DNA from: Ruania zhangjianzhongii | GTDB lineage: Bacteria > Actinomycetota > Actinomycetes > Actinomycetales > Beutenbergiaceae | DNA length: 64,000 bases | Assembly (NCBI RefSeq): GCF_008000995.1 | Contig: NZ_CP042828.1 | Location: forward strand, 4,640,882 to 4,704,881 | Direction of reading: 5' to 3' | Position numbers and translations under genes: made by a program | The notes under the pieces: generated by a model | What the model saw: the letters and a program-made list of their open reading frames with translations, nothing else | Databases searched by the model: none | Told to the model about the DNA's origin: nothing | Part shown: positions 36,443 through 45,083 of the stretch, piece after piece | Numbering within the stretch: the first letter of the stretch is position 1 | Layout: each line of letters begins with the position of its first letter

Positions 36443-36579
36443 ACTACGGCTGGCGCGAACACGAGGATGCCCGCAAGGAACTCCGCGAGGCCACGAACTT
36501 CCTCGACGATGAAGGACGAAGTCGTGACCATCACCACGAACGCCGAGGACCCGAATACTGGTCGCACCGACTGACATAA
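36439..36579 (+). pseudogene. remnant of RelE/ParE toxin
   Basis: Starts VNYGWREHEDARKELREATNF like RelE/ParE toxins, which normally run to about 95 residues, and ends HHHERRGPEYWSHRL, the typical ParE C-terminus (AHxRRxPxYWxxR). Only 46 codons remain, so ~40-50 codons of the centre have been deleted. No functional toxin is expected. Confidence 0.65.
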
Positions 36580-36665
36580 TAGGGCGGATACGATTCCGAG
36601 GTTCGCCGTACGACGAGCCGACGCAGCGTAGCGAAACTCTGCTCGGTACCGGACCAGGACGCGGG

Positions 36666-36671
36666 TAAAGT
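36666..36671 (+). promoter_or_regulatory. -10 box of leaderless gene at 36679
   Basis: TAAAGT followed by 7 nt and GTG. Confidence 0.6.
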
Positions 36672-36678
36672 CGCGGAC

Positions 36679-37053
36679 GTGACGAGCTCCGCACAACCTC
36701 CCGGTACGCCGCCGAAGAACCGCCTCCAACGCGCGGCCCAGGTGGTGAATGCAGCCGTCCGCCCGCTCGTGGCTTCTCCTCGCTGGGGGCGGTTGACCGG
36801 CCGGTGGATGACCGTCGTCACCTACACCGGCCGCCGAACTGGGCGCACCTTCAGCATCCCGGTCGGGTACTCCCGCGCCAAGGACACCATCACGATCGGC
36901 GTGCAGCTGCCGGAGAAGAAGCGGTGGTGGCGCAATTTCCTCGGTGCGGGTGGGCCGATCCTGCTGCGTCTGGGCGGGGTGGACCGCCCCGGGCACGCCG
37001 TCGCCCACCGGGACGACGCCGGCAAGGTCACCGTGGCCGTGCAGCTCGGCTGA
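36679..37053 (+). CDS. small DUF385/nitroreductase-like protein
   Basis: A 124-aa protein with VVTYTGRRTGRTFSIPVGY and KKRWWRNFLGAGG, resembling the split-barrel DUF385/F420-dependent nitroreductase group, in which xxTGRxSGxxxxxP and WxxNL/F motifs are typical. Cofactor use (F420 or flavin) is inferred from family only. Short for the family, with a Pro/Asn/Arg-rich leader of ~30 residues. GTG is leaderless with TAAAGT 7 nt upstream. Confidence 0.65.
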   Translation: MTSSAQPPGTPPKNRLQRAAQVVNAAVRPLVASPRWGRLTGRWMTVVTYTGRRTGRTFSIPVGYSRAKDTITIGVQLPEKKRWWRNFLGAGGPILLRLGGVDRPGHAVAHRDDAGKVTVAVQLG

Positions 37054-37125
37054 CGGCACCTACGAACCCGAGCGAGAGGACCTGACCTGCTGAGGCTCGC
37101 GCCCACCTCAACGGAGCAGCGCCGG

Positions 37126-37953
37126 TCAGCGAGCGCCGTCGGCGAACTTGCTCAGATGCGCATGGGCGTACTCGCACACCAGCGCGTGCCGGTAGACCAG
37201 CTGCGGGACGTCCACATTGGTGTCCATCCACAGGCTCAGCCCGCCCATCTTCCAGTGCCGGTACGTCTCGTCCTCGGTGAGCGCTGCGAGGATCTCCAGG
37301 AACGAGTCGTCGAAGCGGAGCGAGTGGATCGCGCGCCGGAACTCCTCCAGGCTCAGCGCGATGCAGAACGGGATGTTCATCAGGCACAGCGCCGTCTGGA
37401 TATCGAGCCGAAACAGCCGGGGGCGGCGGCGCTCCGGGTCCAACGGCGGGACGTCGAGCTGGGAGAAGTCCAGGCGTTCCGGCGCCTCGACGTCCACGCC
37501 CTCCAGGGCGATGAGCACGTCGTAGACGTTGATGTCGTGCTCGATCACAGCGTTCTCACCCAGACCGGCCAACGTCGTCGGGCGCAACGTGACCGGTTCG
37601 ATGTCCGCCGGGGTGTTCCGGATGATGAAGTTCACCAGGTTGGTCTCGACCACGAAGTGCCGGATCAGCAGCTCCACGGCGTCCGGCGCGACGAACCGGC
37701 GCAGGAACCACAGGCACAGCTTGTCCATCGTGCGCAAGGACATCCAGCGCCCCGGGACCAGACGCTTGATCGTGGAGAGCACGGCCACGAGAACCCGGGA
37801 GACGATCCGGGCAACGGGGTACAGCCACCGCCGCGAGACCCGCCGCTGGTCCTTGATGATCATCCGCACCAGCGAGCGGTCCAGCGGGATCGAGGGGTCG
37901 GCGTAGATCGCCTCCCACATGCTGGGGTCGGATTTGACGAACTCGGGTGGCAT
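37126..37953 (-). CDS. uncharacterised protein in KAS III/diiron-enzyme operon
   Basis: A 275-aa protein I do not recognise. Visible features: an amphipathic or membrane-associated region (WLYPVARIVSRVLVAVLSTIKRLVPG, about 45-70), a conserved-looking LLIRHFVVETNLVNFIIRNTP, NAVIEHDINVYDVLIAL, and a C-terminal WMDTNVDVPQLVYRHALVCEYAHAHL. Several His/Glu/Asp residues could bind metal, but no known motif is seen. The ATG is 1 nt from the stop of the diiron-enzyme gene, so the two proteins are made together. It is the last gene of the operon. Confidence 0.7.
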   Translation of the reverse strand: MPPEFVKSDPSMWEAIYADPSIPLDRSLVRMIIKDQRRVSRRWLYPVARIVSRVLVAVLSTIKRLVPGRWMSLRTMDKLCLWFLRRFVAPDAVELLIRHFVVETNLVNFIIRNTPADIEPVTLRPTTLAGLGENAVIEHDINVYDVLIALEGVDVEAPERLDFSQLDVPPLDPERRRPRLFRLDIQTALCLMNIPFCIALSLEEFRRAIHSLRFDDSFLEILAALTEDETYRHWKMGGLSLWMDTNVDVPQLVYRHALVCEYAHAHLSKFADGAR

Positions 37954-37954
37954 G

Positions 37955-38659
37955 TCAGATCTGATCCAGCTCGGTGAGCTGCATGACGTACAGCCGGGCG
38001 ACCACTCTGGCGCAGGAGACGATCGCATCGGCCGCGGCGCCGTCGACCGCGTCCGACGTCAGGATCGCGTCGAGCTTGCCGGTGTGCTCGGCGTCGGCCT
38101 CCTGGTGGTAGCGCATGAAATGGACCTGGTTGTCCGCCAGCCCGAGCACCTCCTGGAACCGTTCCGCCCAGGCCAATGCCTTCTGCGCGCCGAGCCCCTC
38201 AATGATGAACATCGCGCCGAGCAAGCCGATCGGGTTCGGCTGGCTCGCCTGGTGGAACAGATAGCCGGAGAGCGCCTGCGAGCCGATGTTCTTCCGGCCG
38301 GAACGCAGCTGCTCGAGCGACCCGCCCACGGCCACGTAGTCCCGTTCCAGCAACAGGTGGTCGCGGTGCTCCTCCAACGCGTGCGAGATCGCGGCTGAAC
38401 GCAGCTCGAAGTGGTCCATATCGAAGTTCGACGCCGCTCGCGCGATCCAGAGCGACCCGTCCACCACCTGCTGGCGCAGGTTGTGCAGCAGACACTGGTA
38501 GTCCGCGACACTCACCTCGCCCGCGGCGAGCGAGCGCAGGATCGGCACGTCCTCGAGCAGGCTCTCGAACTCGGTCCAGACATCGGCCAGCCGGGCCAGG
38601 AGGCTGGTCTGGTCCGGGGTCGGCGGGCGGTATCCCTCGACGGTCTCGGTACTGCTCAT
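37955..38659 (-). CDS. haem-oxygenase-like diiron (iron-containing redox) enzyme
   Basis: A 234-aa all-helical protein of the haem-oxygenase-like fold (PF14518/UndA-like). Candidate iron ligands: the HALEEHRDH cluster (Glu96/Glu97, His98, His101), Glu154 in FIIEGLG and His185-Asp189-His192 in YHQEADAEH. Relatives such as UndA oxidatively act on fatty acids or amino acids using O2. The substrate is unknown. The KAS III-like partner upstream (4-nt overlap, AGGAGG before the ATG) suggests an acyl or beta-keto substrate. A TenA-like role is unlikely because no TenA active-site Cys is evident. Confidence 0.8.
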   Translation of the reverse strand: MSSTETVEGYRPPTPDQTSLLARLADVWTEFESLLEDVPILRSLAAGEVSVADYQCLLHNLRQQVVDGSLWIARAASNFDMDHFELRSAAISHALEEHRDHLLLERDYVAVGGSLEQLRSGRKNIGSQALSGYLFHQASQPNPIGLLGAMFIIEGLGAQKALAWAERFQEVLGLADNQVHFMRYHQEADAEHTGKLDAILTSDAVDGAAADAIVSCARVVARLYVMQLTELDQI

Positions 38660-39786
38660 CTGCTGCTCCTCCTGGGTTCAACGACGGTCAGGTGCGCGAA
38701 GCCGAACGAGAACCGGCCAGATTCCGGGACCGCGAGAAGCACGGTCTCGCCCGGGGCCAGTCTCTCAGTGCGCCAGGCCTCCTCCAGCGCGATGAAGATG
38801 CTAGCCGCTCCGGTGTTTCCGCACGTCTCCAGGTTGGAGAACCATCGGCTCTGGTCCAACCCGGGGATCCGTGCGCTCAGAGCATCGAAGACCAGGTCGC
38901 GGAACACGTTCGTGCTGTAGTGGCAGATCACGTGGTCGAGCTTCTTCAGATCCACCAGGCCGAGGTCCACGAGCTGTTCGAACTGCGCCAACCCCGCGGC
39001 AGCCAGCTCGTCGAGCACCTTCGTCTCCTGCCTGATCTGCATCAGGCCGGCACGCTCGGCCGAAGCCACGTCCTCGAAGTCCTGCCAGGTTCGGCCGGCA
39101 ACGGCCGATCCGCCGTCCAGGCCGGCCCGCATACAGACCTCGTGCTCGTGGGCGAGGGAGACCTGGCGCACCCAGTCCACCCGCAACGAGGGCCGGTCCG
39201 GCCGCGGCTGGAACTCCACCACCGCAGCTCCTGCGCCGTCAGAGAGCATCCACCTGAGGAAGTGGGCATCCAGGTGGTCCGTCACGCCGTCGAAACGCCT
39301 TTGGTGCAGCCAGCGGCTGGCCAGTTCTGAGCCGACGACGGCGGCCCTGGGGTGGTCGCCGAGCCGCACCTTGGTCACGGCTGCGTCGAGCGCAGCGATG
39401 CTGGACGCACAGACCCCGGCGGCGGTCAGCACCTGCATCGGGCCACCGCCGAGCCGACCGTGCACCATCGAGGCGAAGCCGGGGACGAGGAGGTCGCCCT
39501 GGGTGGTGGCGCAGGCCAGCATGCCCAGGTCCGAGGCGGAGATCCCACGGTCGTCGAGCGCACCACGGATCGCGTGCACCGCGAGCTCTTCGTTCAGCTC
39601 GGTGGTCTGGCCTGCGGTATCCATCGCGTAGTACCGCTGTCGGATGCCGTTCGCCTTCTGGATCCGTGCGCGGATCCGTTCGGTCCGGCGGTCGAGACCA
39701 CCGAGCCGGCTGGCGACCTCCTCGTTCGAGACCGGTTCGCCGGGGAGGTACCGGCCGAGCCCGGTGAGGTATGCAGTCGCCGCCAT
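38656..39786 (-). CDS. 3-oxoacyl-ACP synthase III-like condensing enzyme
   Basis: A 376-aa thiolase-fold enzyme with the complete KAS III triad Cys126 (GVCASSIAALDAA), His289 (ICHYSTNVFRD) and Asn324 (NLETCGNTGAASI). It joins or transfers acyl groups from CoA/ACP by decarboxylative or non-decarboxylative condensation. It is not near fab genes, and its length and QKANGIRQRYYA segment resemble specialised-metabolism KAS III proteins more than housekeeping FabH. It is the first gene of a three-gene operon. ATG at 39786 is chosen from alignment to the usual N-terminus; the longer frame is rejected. Confidence 0.87.
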   Translation of the reverse strand: MAATAYLTGLGRYLPGEPVSNEEVASRLGGLDRRTERIRARIQKANGIRQRYYAMDTAGQTTELNEELAVHAIRGALDDRGISASDLGMLACATTQGDLLVPGFASMVHGRLGGGPMQVLTAAGVCASSIAALDAAVTKVRLGDHPRAAVVGSELASRWLHQRRFDGVTDHLDAHFLRWMLSDGAGAAVVEFQPRPDRPSLRVDWVRQVSLAHEHEVCMRAGLDGGSAVAGRTWQDFEDVASAERAGLMQIRQETKVLDELAAAGLAQFEQLVDLGLVDLKKLDHVICHYSTNVFRDLVFDALSARIPGLDQSRWFSNLETCGNTGAASIFIALEEAWRTERLAPGETVLLAVPESGRFSFGFAHLTVVEPRRSSR

Positions 39787-39933
39787 GCGTCCATTCAGCC
39801 ACAGTTCCGGCCAGCGTGAGAACAGGTTCGCCCTCAGCCGTGGACAGCCGGACCGGCATGGCCCGCGCCACTCAGACCGAGCACCCGGCGGTCCCGCACG
39901 CCGACGAACACCACGGCGGCGGCGCGGGCGCTG

Positions 39934-39939
39934 TACGTT
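39934..39939 (+). promoter_or_regulatory. -10 box of GH13 gene
   Basis: TACGTT, 5 nt before the ATG at 39945. Confidence 0.5.
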
Positions 39940-39944
39940 GACGT

Positions 39945-41234
39945 ATGAGCTCCGCCGAGCACACCATCTGGTGGCACGTGTACCCGCTGGGGTTCGTCGG
40001 CGCCGACACCACCGGCGCCGACCGCACCCCCACGACCGGCCTGCCCGCACTGATCCCCTGGCTCGACCACCTCCTCGAGCTGGGTGCCAACGGGCTCGCG
40101 CTCGGCCCGGTCTTCGACTCCTCCACCCATGGTTACGACACGATCGACTACTTCCGTATCGATCCCCGCCTGGGCACTGAGGACGACCTCGTCGAGCTGA
40201 TCGAGGCCGCCCACGGCAAGGGCATTGACGTGATGCTGGACGGCGTGTTCAACCACGTGGGCCCGGACTTCCCCGCGCTGCGCGCGGCCCGAGAGGATCC
40301 CGCCTGCGCCGAGGCACGCCTGTTCGCGACGGAGCCCGACGGTCAGCTGGTCACCTTCGAAGGGCACGGGGGGCTGATCACGCTGGACCATGGGGCCGGT
40401 GAGGTGGCCCAGCTGGTCACCGAGGTGATGACCTACTGGTGCGACCGCGGCGTTGACGCGTGGCGTCTCGATGCCGCCTATTCGGTGCCGGTCGAGTTCT
40501 GGACCGCGGTGCTTCCCCTCGTCCGTGAGCGTCATCCGCAGGTGTACGTGCTGGGTGAGGTGCTGCACGGTGACTACGCCGGTTTCGTCCGGGACGGCGG
40601 CCTGGACTCCGTCACCCAGTACGAGCTGTGGCAAGGCATCTGGCACGCCATCGCCGATCTGAACCTGCACGAGCTGGACCATGCACTCGGCCGGCACAAC
40701 CAGTTCCTCGACACGTTCGTGCCCTACACCTTCGTGGGCAACCACGACGTCACCCGGATCGCCAGCCAGATCACCGATCAGCGCCACCTCGCCCACGCCG
40801 TCGTGCTGCTCTTCACGCTCGGCGGCACGCCATCGGTCTACTACGGGGACGAGCTGGGTTTGCGTGCGGTCAAGGAGGAGCGGTTCGGCGGCGACGACGC
40901 GATCCGCCCTGCCTTCCCGGCTCACCCTGGCCAGGTCCCAGGCGCTCAGGCCGGGGTCCTCGCCCTGCACCAGGAGCTCATCGGTCTGCGCAGGCGGCAC
41001 CCCTGGTTACACACCGCGCGAACCCGGACGGTCGCCGTCAGCAACGAGGCGATGACGCTGGAGGTGACAGGCGCAGGCGGCGCGGCCCTGATCGTCGCGC
41101 TCAACATCGGCGACGATCAGCTGCGCATCGCCGATCCCCCACCGGGTCAGTTTCTGGCCGGATCCAGCTCCGGGATCGACGGCGAGGACCTCGTCGTGGG
41201 GCCACACGGCTGGGCGGTCACCGGACGCCGATAA
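39945..41234 (+). CDS. GH13 alpha-amylase-family enzyme
   Basis: A 429-aa glycoside hydrolase or glycosyltransferase-type GH13 protein without a signal peptide (cytosolic). Conserved regions: DGVFNHVG, GVDAWRLDAA with nucleophile Asp176, VLGEV with acid/base Glu205 and FVGNHD with Asp268. A short C-terminal beta domain (about 360-429) follows. It could be an alpha-glucosidase, trehalose-related or alpha-glucan enzyme; specificity is not readable. TACGTT 5 nt before the ATG suggests a leaderless mRNA. Confidence 0.88.
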   Translation: MSSAEHTIWWHVYPLGFVGADTTGADRTPTTGLPALIPWLDHLLELGANGLALGPVFDSSTHGYDTIDYFRIDPRLGTEDDLVELIEAAHGKGIDVMLDGVFNHVGPDFPALRAAREDPACAEARLFATEPDGQLVTFEGHGGLITLDHGAGEVAQLVTEVMTYWCDRGVDAWRLDAAYSVPVEFWTAVLPLVRERHPQVYVLGEVLHGDYAGFVRDGGLDSVTQYELWQGIWHAIADLNLHELDHALGRHNQFLDTFVPYTFVGNHDVTRIASQITDQRHLAHAVVLLFTLGGTPSVYYGDELGLRAVKEERFGGDDAIRPAFPAHPGQVPGAQAGVLALHQELIGLRRRHPWLHTARTRTVAVSNEAMTLEVTGAGGAALIVALNIGDDQLRIADPPPGQFLAGSSSGIDGEDLVVGPHGWAVTGRR

Positions 41235-41323
41235 TCCGCGCCGGCGGGGCGGCGGACGCCAGCTCAGCTGGGACCGGCAGCCCGAGTGCGGTCACCGAGC
41301 GCAGACCCACGTCCGGGCACCGG

Positions 41324-41854
41324 TCAGAACTCCCGCACCGTGAGCAGGCTGTCGCCGTAGGCGGCACTGGGCTCCAGGTCACCCGTCTCGCGGAAGCCGA
41401 GCTTCTCCAGGACCCGGCGCGAGGCAACGTTCCAGTCTCGGACCCCTGCCCACAACCGCCGGTAGCCGGCCCCTTCCGCCCAGACCAGGACCGCCCGACC
41501 TGCCTCGGTGGCGTAGCCGAAGCCGTGCGCCGCGCGCAGCAGCTCATAGGCCAGCTCGGGCTCGTGGGGCGCTCCGGTGCCATGGAAGACCAACCCGCAG
41601 TAGCCGATCGCGTCGCCTCCGTTCTTGCGCTGCACGACCAGGAGCCGTGGCCCCACCGCCTCTTCCTCGGCGCGAAGCTGTGTCGCAAGGTCGGCGACAG
41701 TCGGGCGGCCCTCCGGGGAGATCTGCCGATGCGGTGGCACCCGCGGATCCCGCTCCGTCCACAACTGACGATAGACGGCGGCGTCTTCGACTCTGGGGCG
41801 TCTCAGGATGAGGCGATCGGTCTCCACCGTGTCCGGCGTGGGCGCGAACGTCAT
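41324..41854 (-). CDS. GNAT N-acetyltransferase (RimJ/RimL-like)
   Basis: A 176-aa protein with the RimJ-like opening TDRLILRRPRVEDAAVYRQLW, the YELLRAAHGFGYATEAGRAV acetyl-CoA region and the NVASRRVLEKLGFRETGDL end motif. It acetylates an amine, maybe a protein N-terminus or small molecule. ATG 41854 is chosen because the preceding in-frame codons are Arg/Pro-rich junk and a CACAAT hexamer lies 5 nt upstream. Convergent with the GH13 gene. Confidence 0.85.
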   Translation of the reverse strand: MTFAPTPDTVETDRLILRRPRVEDAAVYRQLWTERDPRVPPHRQISPEGRPTVADLATQLRAEEEAVGPRLLVVQRKNGGDAIGYCGLVFHGTGAPHEPELAYELLRAAHGFGYATEAGRAVLVWAEGAGYRRLWAGVRDWNVASRRVLEKLGFRETGDLEPSAAYGDSLLTVREF

Positions 41855-41946
41855 ACCGCATTGTGTCAGCGGCCGGCGCCTTCGGCCCGGTTCGGGAGTG
41901 GCCACCCGGGGCTGGTCGGCCGCGGGCCGGGCAGCGAGCCGGCCGG

Positions 41947-43020
41947 TCAGACCGGGCGGTAGGACGCCACGATCGGGCACTCGAACGGGTCGGCGTGGCC
42001 CAGGCCGACCCGGTTCAGGTAGCGGATCACGATCCCGTAGGCCGCGAACAGACCGGTCTCGGTGTACGGGACGTTGCGCTCGGCGCAGTACTCCCGGACG
42101 ATCTTGCGGGTCTGGCGCAGGTTCACGCTGGGCATCCGGGGAAAGAGGTGGTGTTCGATCTGGTAGTTCAGTCCGCCCATCCCCCAGGTCATCAGCGCTC
42201 CGCCGCGGATGTTGCGTGAGGTCATCACCTGACGGCGGAGGAAGTCCACCCGGGACTCCTTCGGCAGCAGCGGCATGCCCTTGTGGTTGGGCGCGAACGT
42301 GGCACCCATGTACACCCCGAAGACCACCAGCTGCACGGCCATGAACGCCACCGCCAGCACTGGGCCGGCGACAACCACCACCAGCGCCGGGAAGCCGATC
42401 AGCCGAACAGCGAGCAGGGCCGCCTCCAGCCCACGGCGGTGCATCGTCTCGTCGTTGATGATCGTCTTGATCGCGCTGACGTGCAGGTTGAGCCCCTCGA
42501 GCGTGAGCATCGGGAAGAACAGCCAGCCCTGATGGCGGGTGATCCAGCCGACGATCCCGGTGCGCTCCGAGACGTCGTCCGGGTCGAACACCAGCGCGCC
42601 GGTGGCGATGTCACCGTCCTTGCCGATCACGTTCGGGTTGGCGTGGTGCCGGCCGTGCTTGAAGGCCCACCAGCCATGGCTCAGCCCGACGACGAGGTTG
42701 GCAACCAGCTGGGAGAGCAGCTCGTTGCGCGGCCCGGTGGAGAAGACCTGCTGGTGGGCGGCGTCGTGGCCGAGGAAGGCCGCCTGGGTGAACAGCACAC
42801 CGAACAACGCGGCGACCGCCAACTGCCACGGGCTGGACCCGAGCGTCAGCAGCAGTGCGGTAGCTCCGGCGAAACCGGCCAGCAGCATCACACCCCGGAA
42901 GATGTACCAGCCGGGCCTGCGGTTCATCAGACCAGCGGCCTTGACCCGCCGGGACAGCTCGAGAAAGTCGCGCTGGGGGTTCCGCGTGACGCGGGAGGTC
43001 GGGGCGGCGGTCGTCGTCAT
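41947..43020 (-). CDS. acyl-lipid/acyl-CoA fatty-acid desaturase
   Basis: A 357-aa membrane diiron desaturase with the three His boxes HDAAH, HGRHH and QIEHH, and four membrane helices grouped in two pairs (about 40-85 and 205-245). It introduces a cis double bond in acyl chains to fluidise the membrane (electrons from ferredoxin or an Rv3230-like reductase in relatives). ATG 43020 is leaderless: TACCTT lies 6 nt upstream. It is 35 nt downstream of a sensor kinase gene on the same strand, with the response regulator divergent. Confidence 0.92.
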   Translation of the reverse strand: MTTTAAPTSRVTRNPQRDFLELSRRVKAAGLMNRRPGWYIFRGVMLLAGFAGATALLLTLGSSPWQLAVAALFGVLFTQAAFLGHDAAHQQVFSTGPRNELLSQLVANLVVGLSHGWWAFKHGRHHANPNVIGKDGDIATGALVFDPDDVSERTGIVGWITRHQGWLFFPMLTLEGLNLHVSAIKTIINDETMHRRGLEAALLAVRLIGFPALVVVVAGPVLAVAFMAVQLVVFGVYMGATFAPNHKGMPLLPKESRVDFLRRQVMTSRNIRGGALMTWGMGGLNYQIEHHLFPRMPSVNLRQTRKIVREYCAERNVPYTETGLFAAYGIVIRYLNRVGLGHADPFECPIVASYRPV

Positions 43021-43026
43021 AGGCCG

Positions 43027-43032
43027 AAGGTA
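43027..43032 (-). promoter_or_regulatory. -10 box of leaderless desaturase
   Basis: TACCTT on the minus strand, 6 nt before the ATG at 43020, in the short gap after the sensor kinase gene. Confidence 0.65.
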
Positions 43033-43055
43033 GGAAGCAGGTCGGCACAGAAGCG

Positions 43056-44963
43056 TCACCCAGGAGAGTGAACCTGACCCCCTACTCCAGTAGTGCCTGC
43101 GTCCTCGTCGTCCTCCACGGGCAGCGTGGCGGCGAGCCGGAACCCGCCATCGGCAGTCGGTCCGACCTCGACCGTTCCACCGAGTGCACTCACGCGTTCA
43201 CGGATCCCGGACAGGCCGAGCCCGGAGCCGGGTGCGGGCGCCGAATCGCCGTCCGGCGCCGCGTTGACCACCTCGACCAGCAACGCCGTTTGGTCGTCGG
43301 TGAGGGCCGCCGTCACCGCGATCTCCGCCCCGGGTGCGTGCCGGAGCGCATTGCTCAGCGCCTCCTGCACGATCCGGTAGGTCGTCGGGCCCACTGTGGC
43401 GGGAACGTCCGTCTCGATCGAATCGGTGATGGTGGCCCCAGTAGCGCGGGCGCTCTCCACCAGGTCCGGGATGTCCTTCAGGGTGAACACCGGGGCGGTA
43501 GGGGCGGCGTCGTCGCTGCGCAGCACAGCGAGCAGCGAGCGCATCTCACTCAGCGCCTGCCGGGAGGACTTGGCGATGTCGTCGAACTCCTGCTGCACCG
43601 ACTCGTCCATGCCGGGCTTGCGGTACTGCGCAGTGGTGGCCTGCACATTGATCACCGACATACTGTGCGCCACCACATCGTGCAGCTCCCGGGCGATCCG
43701 ATTCCGTTCCTCGAGGTCGCGGCGCCGCTGCGCCTCCTCGGCGCTGAGCTCCTCGGCCTGTTGCGCCCGAACATTTCGCTGCCGCCACAGCCGCTCCAGC
43801 ACGCCCAGCATGGCCAGGGCCGCCGTGACGGAGACCAGCACGACACCGTTCGCCAGTCCGCCAGGTACCGGGGTGGGGACCAGCACCGAGGCCACCAAGG
43901 TGAGCAGGGCGCCCGCACTCCAGGCCCCGGCCACCCAGTACCACTGGTGCCGCAGCGCCAGGACCACCAGGAGCACGCACTGCGCCACGATGCCGGTCAC
44001 CGGCCACGGCCAGGGCAGCTCCGCGGCCACGGGATAGGTCGCCAGCATGGCCCCCAGCGAGGCGAGTGACGAAAGTCCGATGCCTGCCCACGGCCAGCGG
44101 ATCGCCACCATCGGGGCGGCGCTGTGCGCGAGGGCCAGCACCATGGCCAACGCCGGGTGCACGCTATACAGGGTCGCTAGCACCGGCCAGGCCACGGCAA
44201 GGAGCGCCAGGGTGACGAAACAGCTGACCGCCCACACCCATCGGGTGGCTGACGTGGTGGCCGGCCGCGGGCTCAGGCGGCCGATGTGCGGCCGGCGTAG
44301 ACCGTCGTCCCGGCTGGGCCCTTCGCCGGTCTCGCCGCCGAGCAGCGCATTGGTGAGGAACGCATCAGACCAGGCCAGGCCACGGATCACCGTGGGCAGC
44401 GTGACCAGGAAGAGGACCCCCAGGGCGACCGAGACCCGGGTGTCGGTGAGGAAGGTCCCGGGCGGGTCCTGCGGCATCAGCTCTGCCGGGACGAAGCGCC
44501 CCCAGAACCACTGGGTGAGCAGCCCCAGTGCCAGCACCGGCCAGGCAACGGCGAACACGAAGGTGACCAGTCGGAGCGGGAACGCCAGCACTGTCTCGAA
44601 GACATAGTCCAACCACCGGCGCGGGTCGGCCATCAGTCGGACCACACCGATCGGACCGCGACCTCGTGGCAGGTACTCCACCGGTGCCGGGACCACACCC
44701 CAGGTATGCAACCTCCACCTGGACAACCTCGCGAACGCTGAGCCCAGCAGCAGGGTCAACGGCATCAGCAGTGCACCCACCCAGATGATCAGGGTGCCCA
44801 GCGAGGCCACGGTGAGCGCCACCAGCACGGCGAAGCTGAGCGCGCCGAGCGGCAGACCGGGAAGCACGTACCGGTAGTCCCGGCCGAGTCGGCGCACTCG
44901 CGCCCGCAGCCGGAGCGCCCGGCCGGGTGCTGCGGACGCCGAAGGCGACGACTCGGGTGCCAT
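43056..44963 (-). CDS. NarL-type sensor histidine kinase
   Basis: The 635-aa kinase has an N-terminal membrane region (helices from VLPGLPLGALSFAVLVAL onward; a PF13796-like sensor domain to ~190), a second membrane block (about 240-390), a short coiled-coil, the HisKA_3 phosphoacceptor ERNRIARELHDVVAHSMS, and an HATPase domain with EALSNALRHAPGA and GSGLGLSGIRERV. ATG 44963 is leaderless (TACCCT 7 nt upstream). It is divergent from its likely regulator at 45084, and the desaturase is immediately downstream, as in DesK/DesR loci. Confidence 0.9.
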   Translation of the reverse strand: MAPESSPSASAAPGRALRLRARVRRLGRDYRYVLPGLPLGALSFAVLVALTVASLGTLIIWVGALLMPLTLLLGSAFARLSRWRLHTWGVVPAPVEYLPRGRGPIGVVRLMADPRRWLDYVFETVLAFPLRLVTFVFAVAWPVLALGLLTQWFWGRFVPAELMPQDPPGTFLTDTRVSVALGVLFLVTLPTVIRGLAWSDAFLTNALLGGETGEGPSRDDGLRRPHIGRLSPRPATTSATRWVWAVSCFVTLALLAVAWPVLATLYSVHPALAMVLALAHSAAPMVAIRWPWAGIGLSSLASLGAMLATYPVAAELPWPWPVTGIVAQCVLLVVLALRHQWYWVAGAWSAGALLTLVASVLVPTPVPGGLANGVVLVSVTAALAMLGVLERLWRQRNVRAQQAEELSAEEAQRRRDLEERNRIARELHDVVAHSMSVINVQATTAQYRKPGMDESVQQEFDDIAKSSRQALSEMRSLLAVLRSDDAAPTAPVFTLKDIPDLVESARATGATITDSIETDVPATVGPTTYRIVQEALSNALRHAPGAEIAVTAALTDDQTALLVEVVNAAPDGDSAPAPGSGLGLSGIRERVSALGGTVEVGPTADGGFRLAATLPVEDDEDAGTTGVGGQVHSPG

Positions 44964-44970
44964 GGGCTGC

Positions 44971-44976
44971 AGGGTA
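44971..44976 (-). promoter_or_regulatory. -10 box of leaderless sensor kinase
   Basis: TACCCT on the minus strand, 7 nt before the ATG at 44963. Confidence 0.65.
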
Positions 44977-45071
44977 AGCCTCTCTTGTTTTGCCGCGCGT
45001 CCCTCCTGAGAGTGACCTCGCTCCGGTGGCCAGTGGAACAAGGCGCGTCCGCACCGGAGTGCACTAAGGGA

Positions 45072-45077
45072 TACTTT
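45072..45077 (+). promoter_or_regulatory. -10 box of leaderless response regulator
   Basis: TACTTT followed by 6 nt and the ATG at 45084. Confidence 0.65.
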
Positions 45078-45083
45078 GGACCT

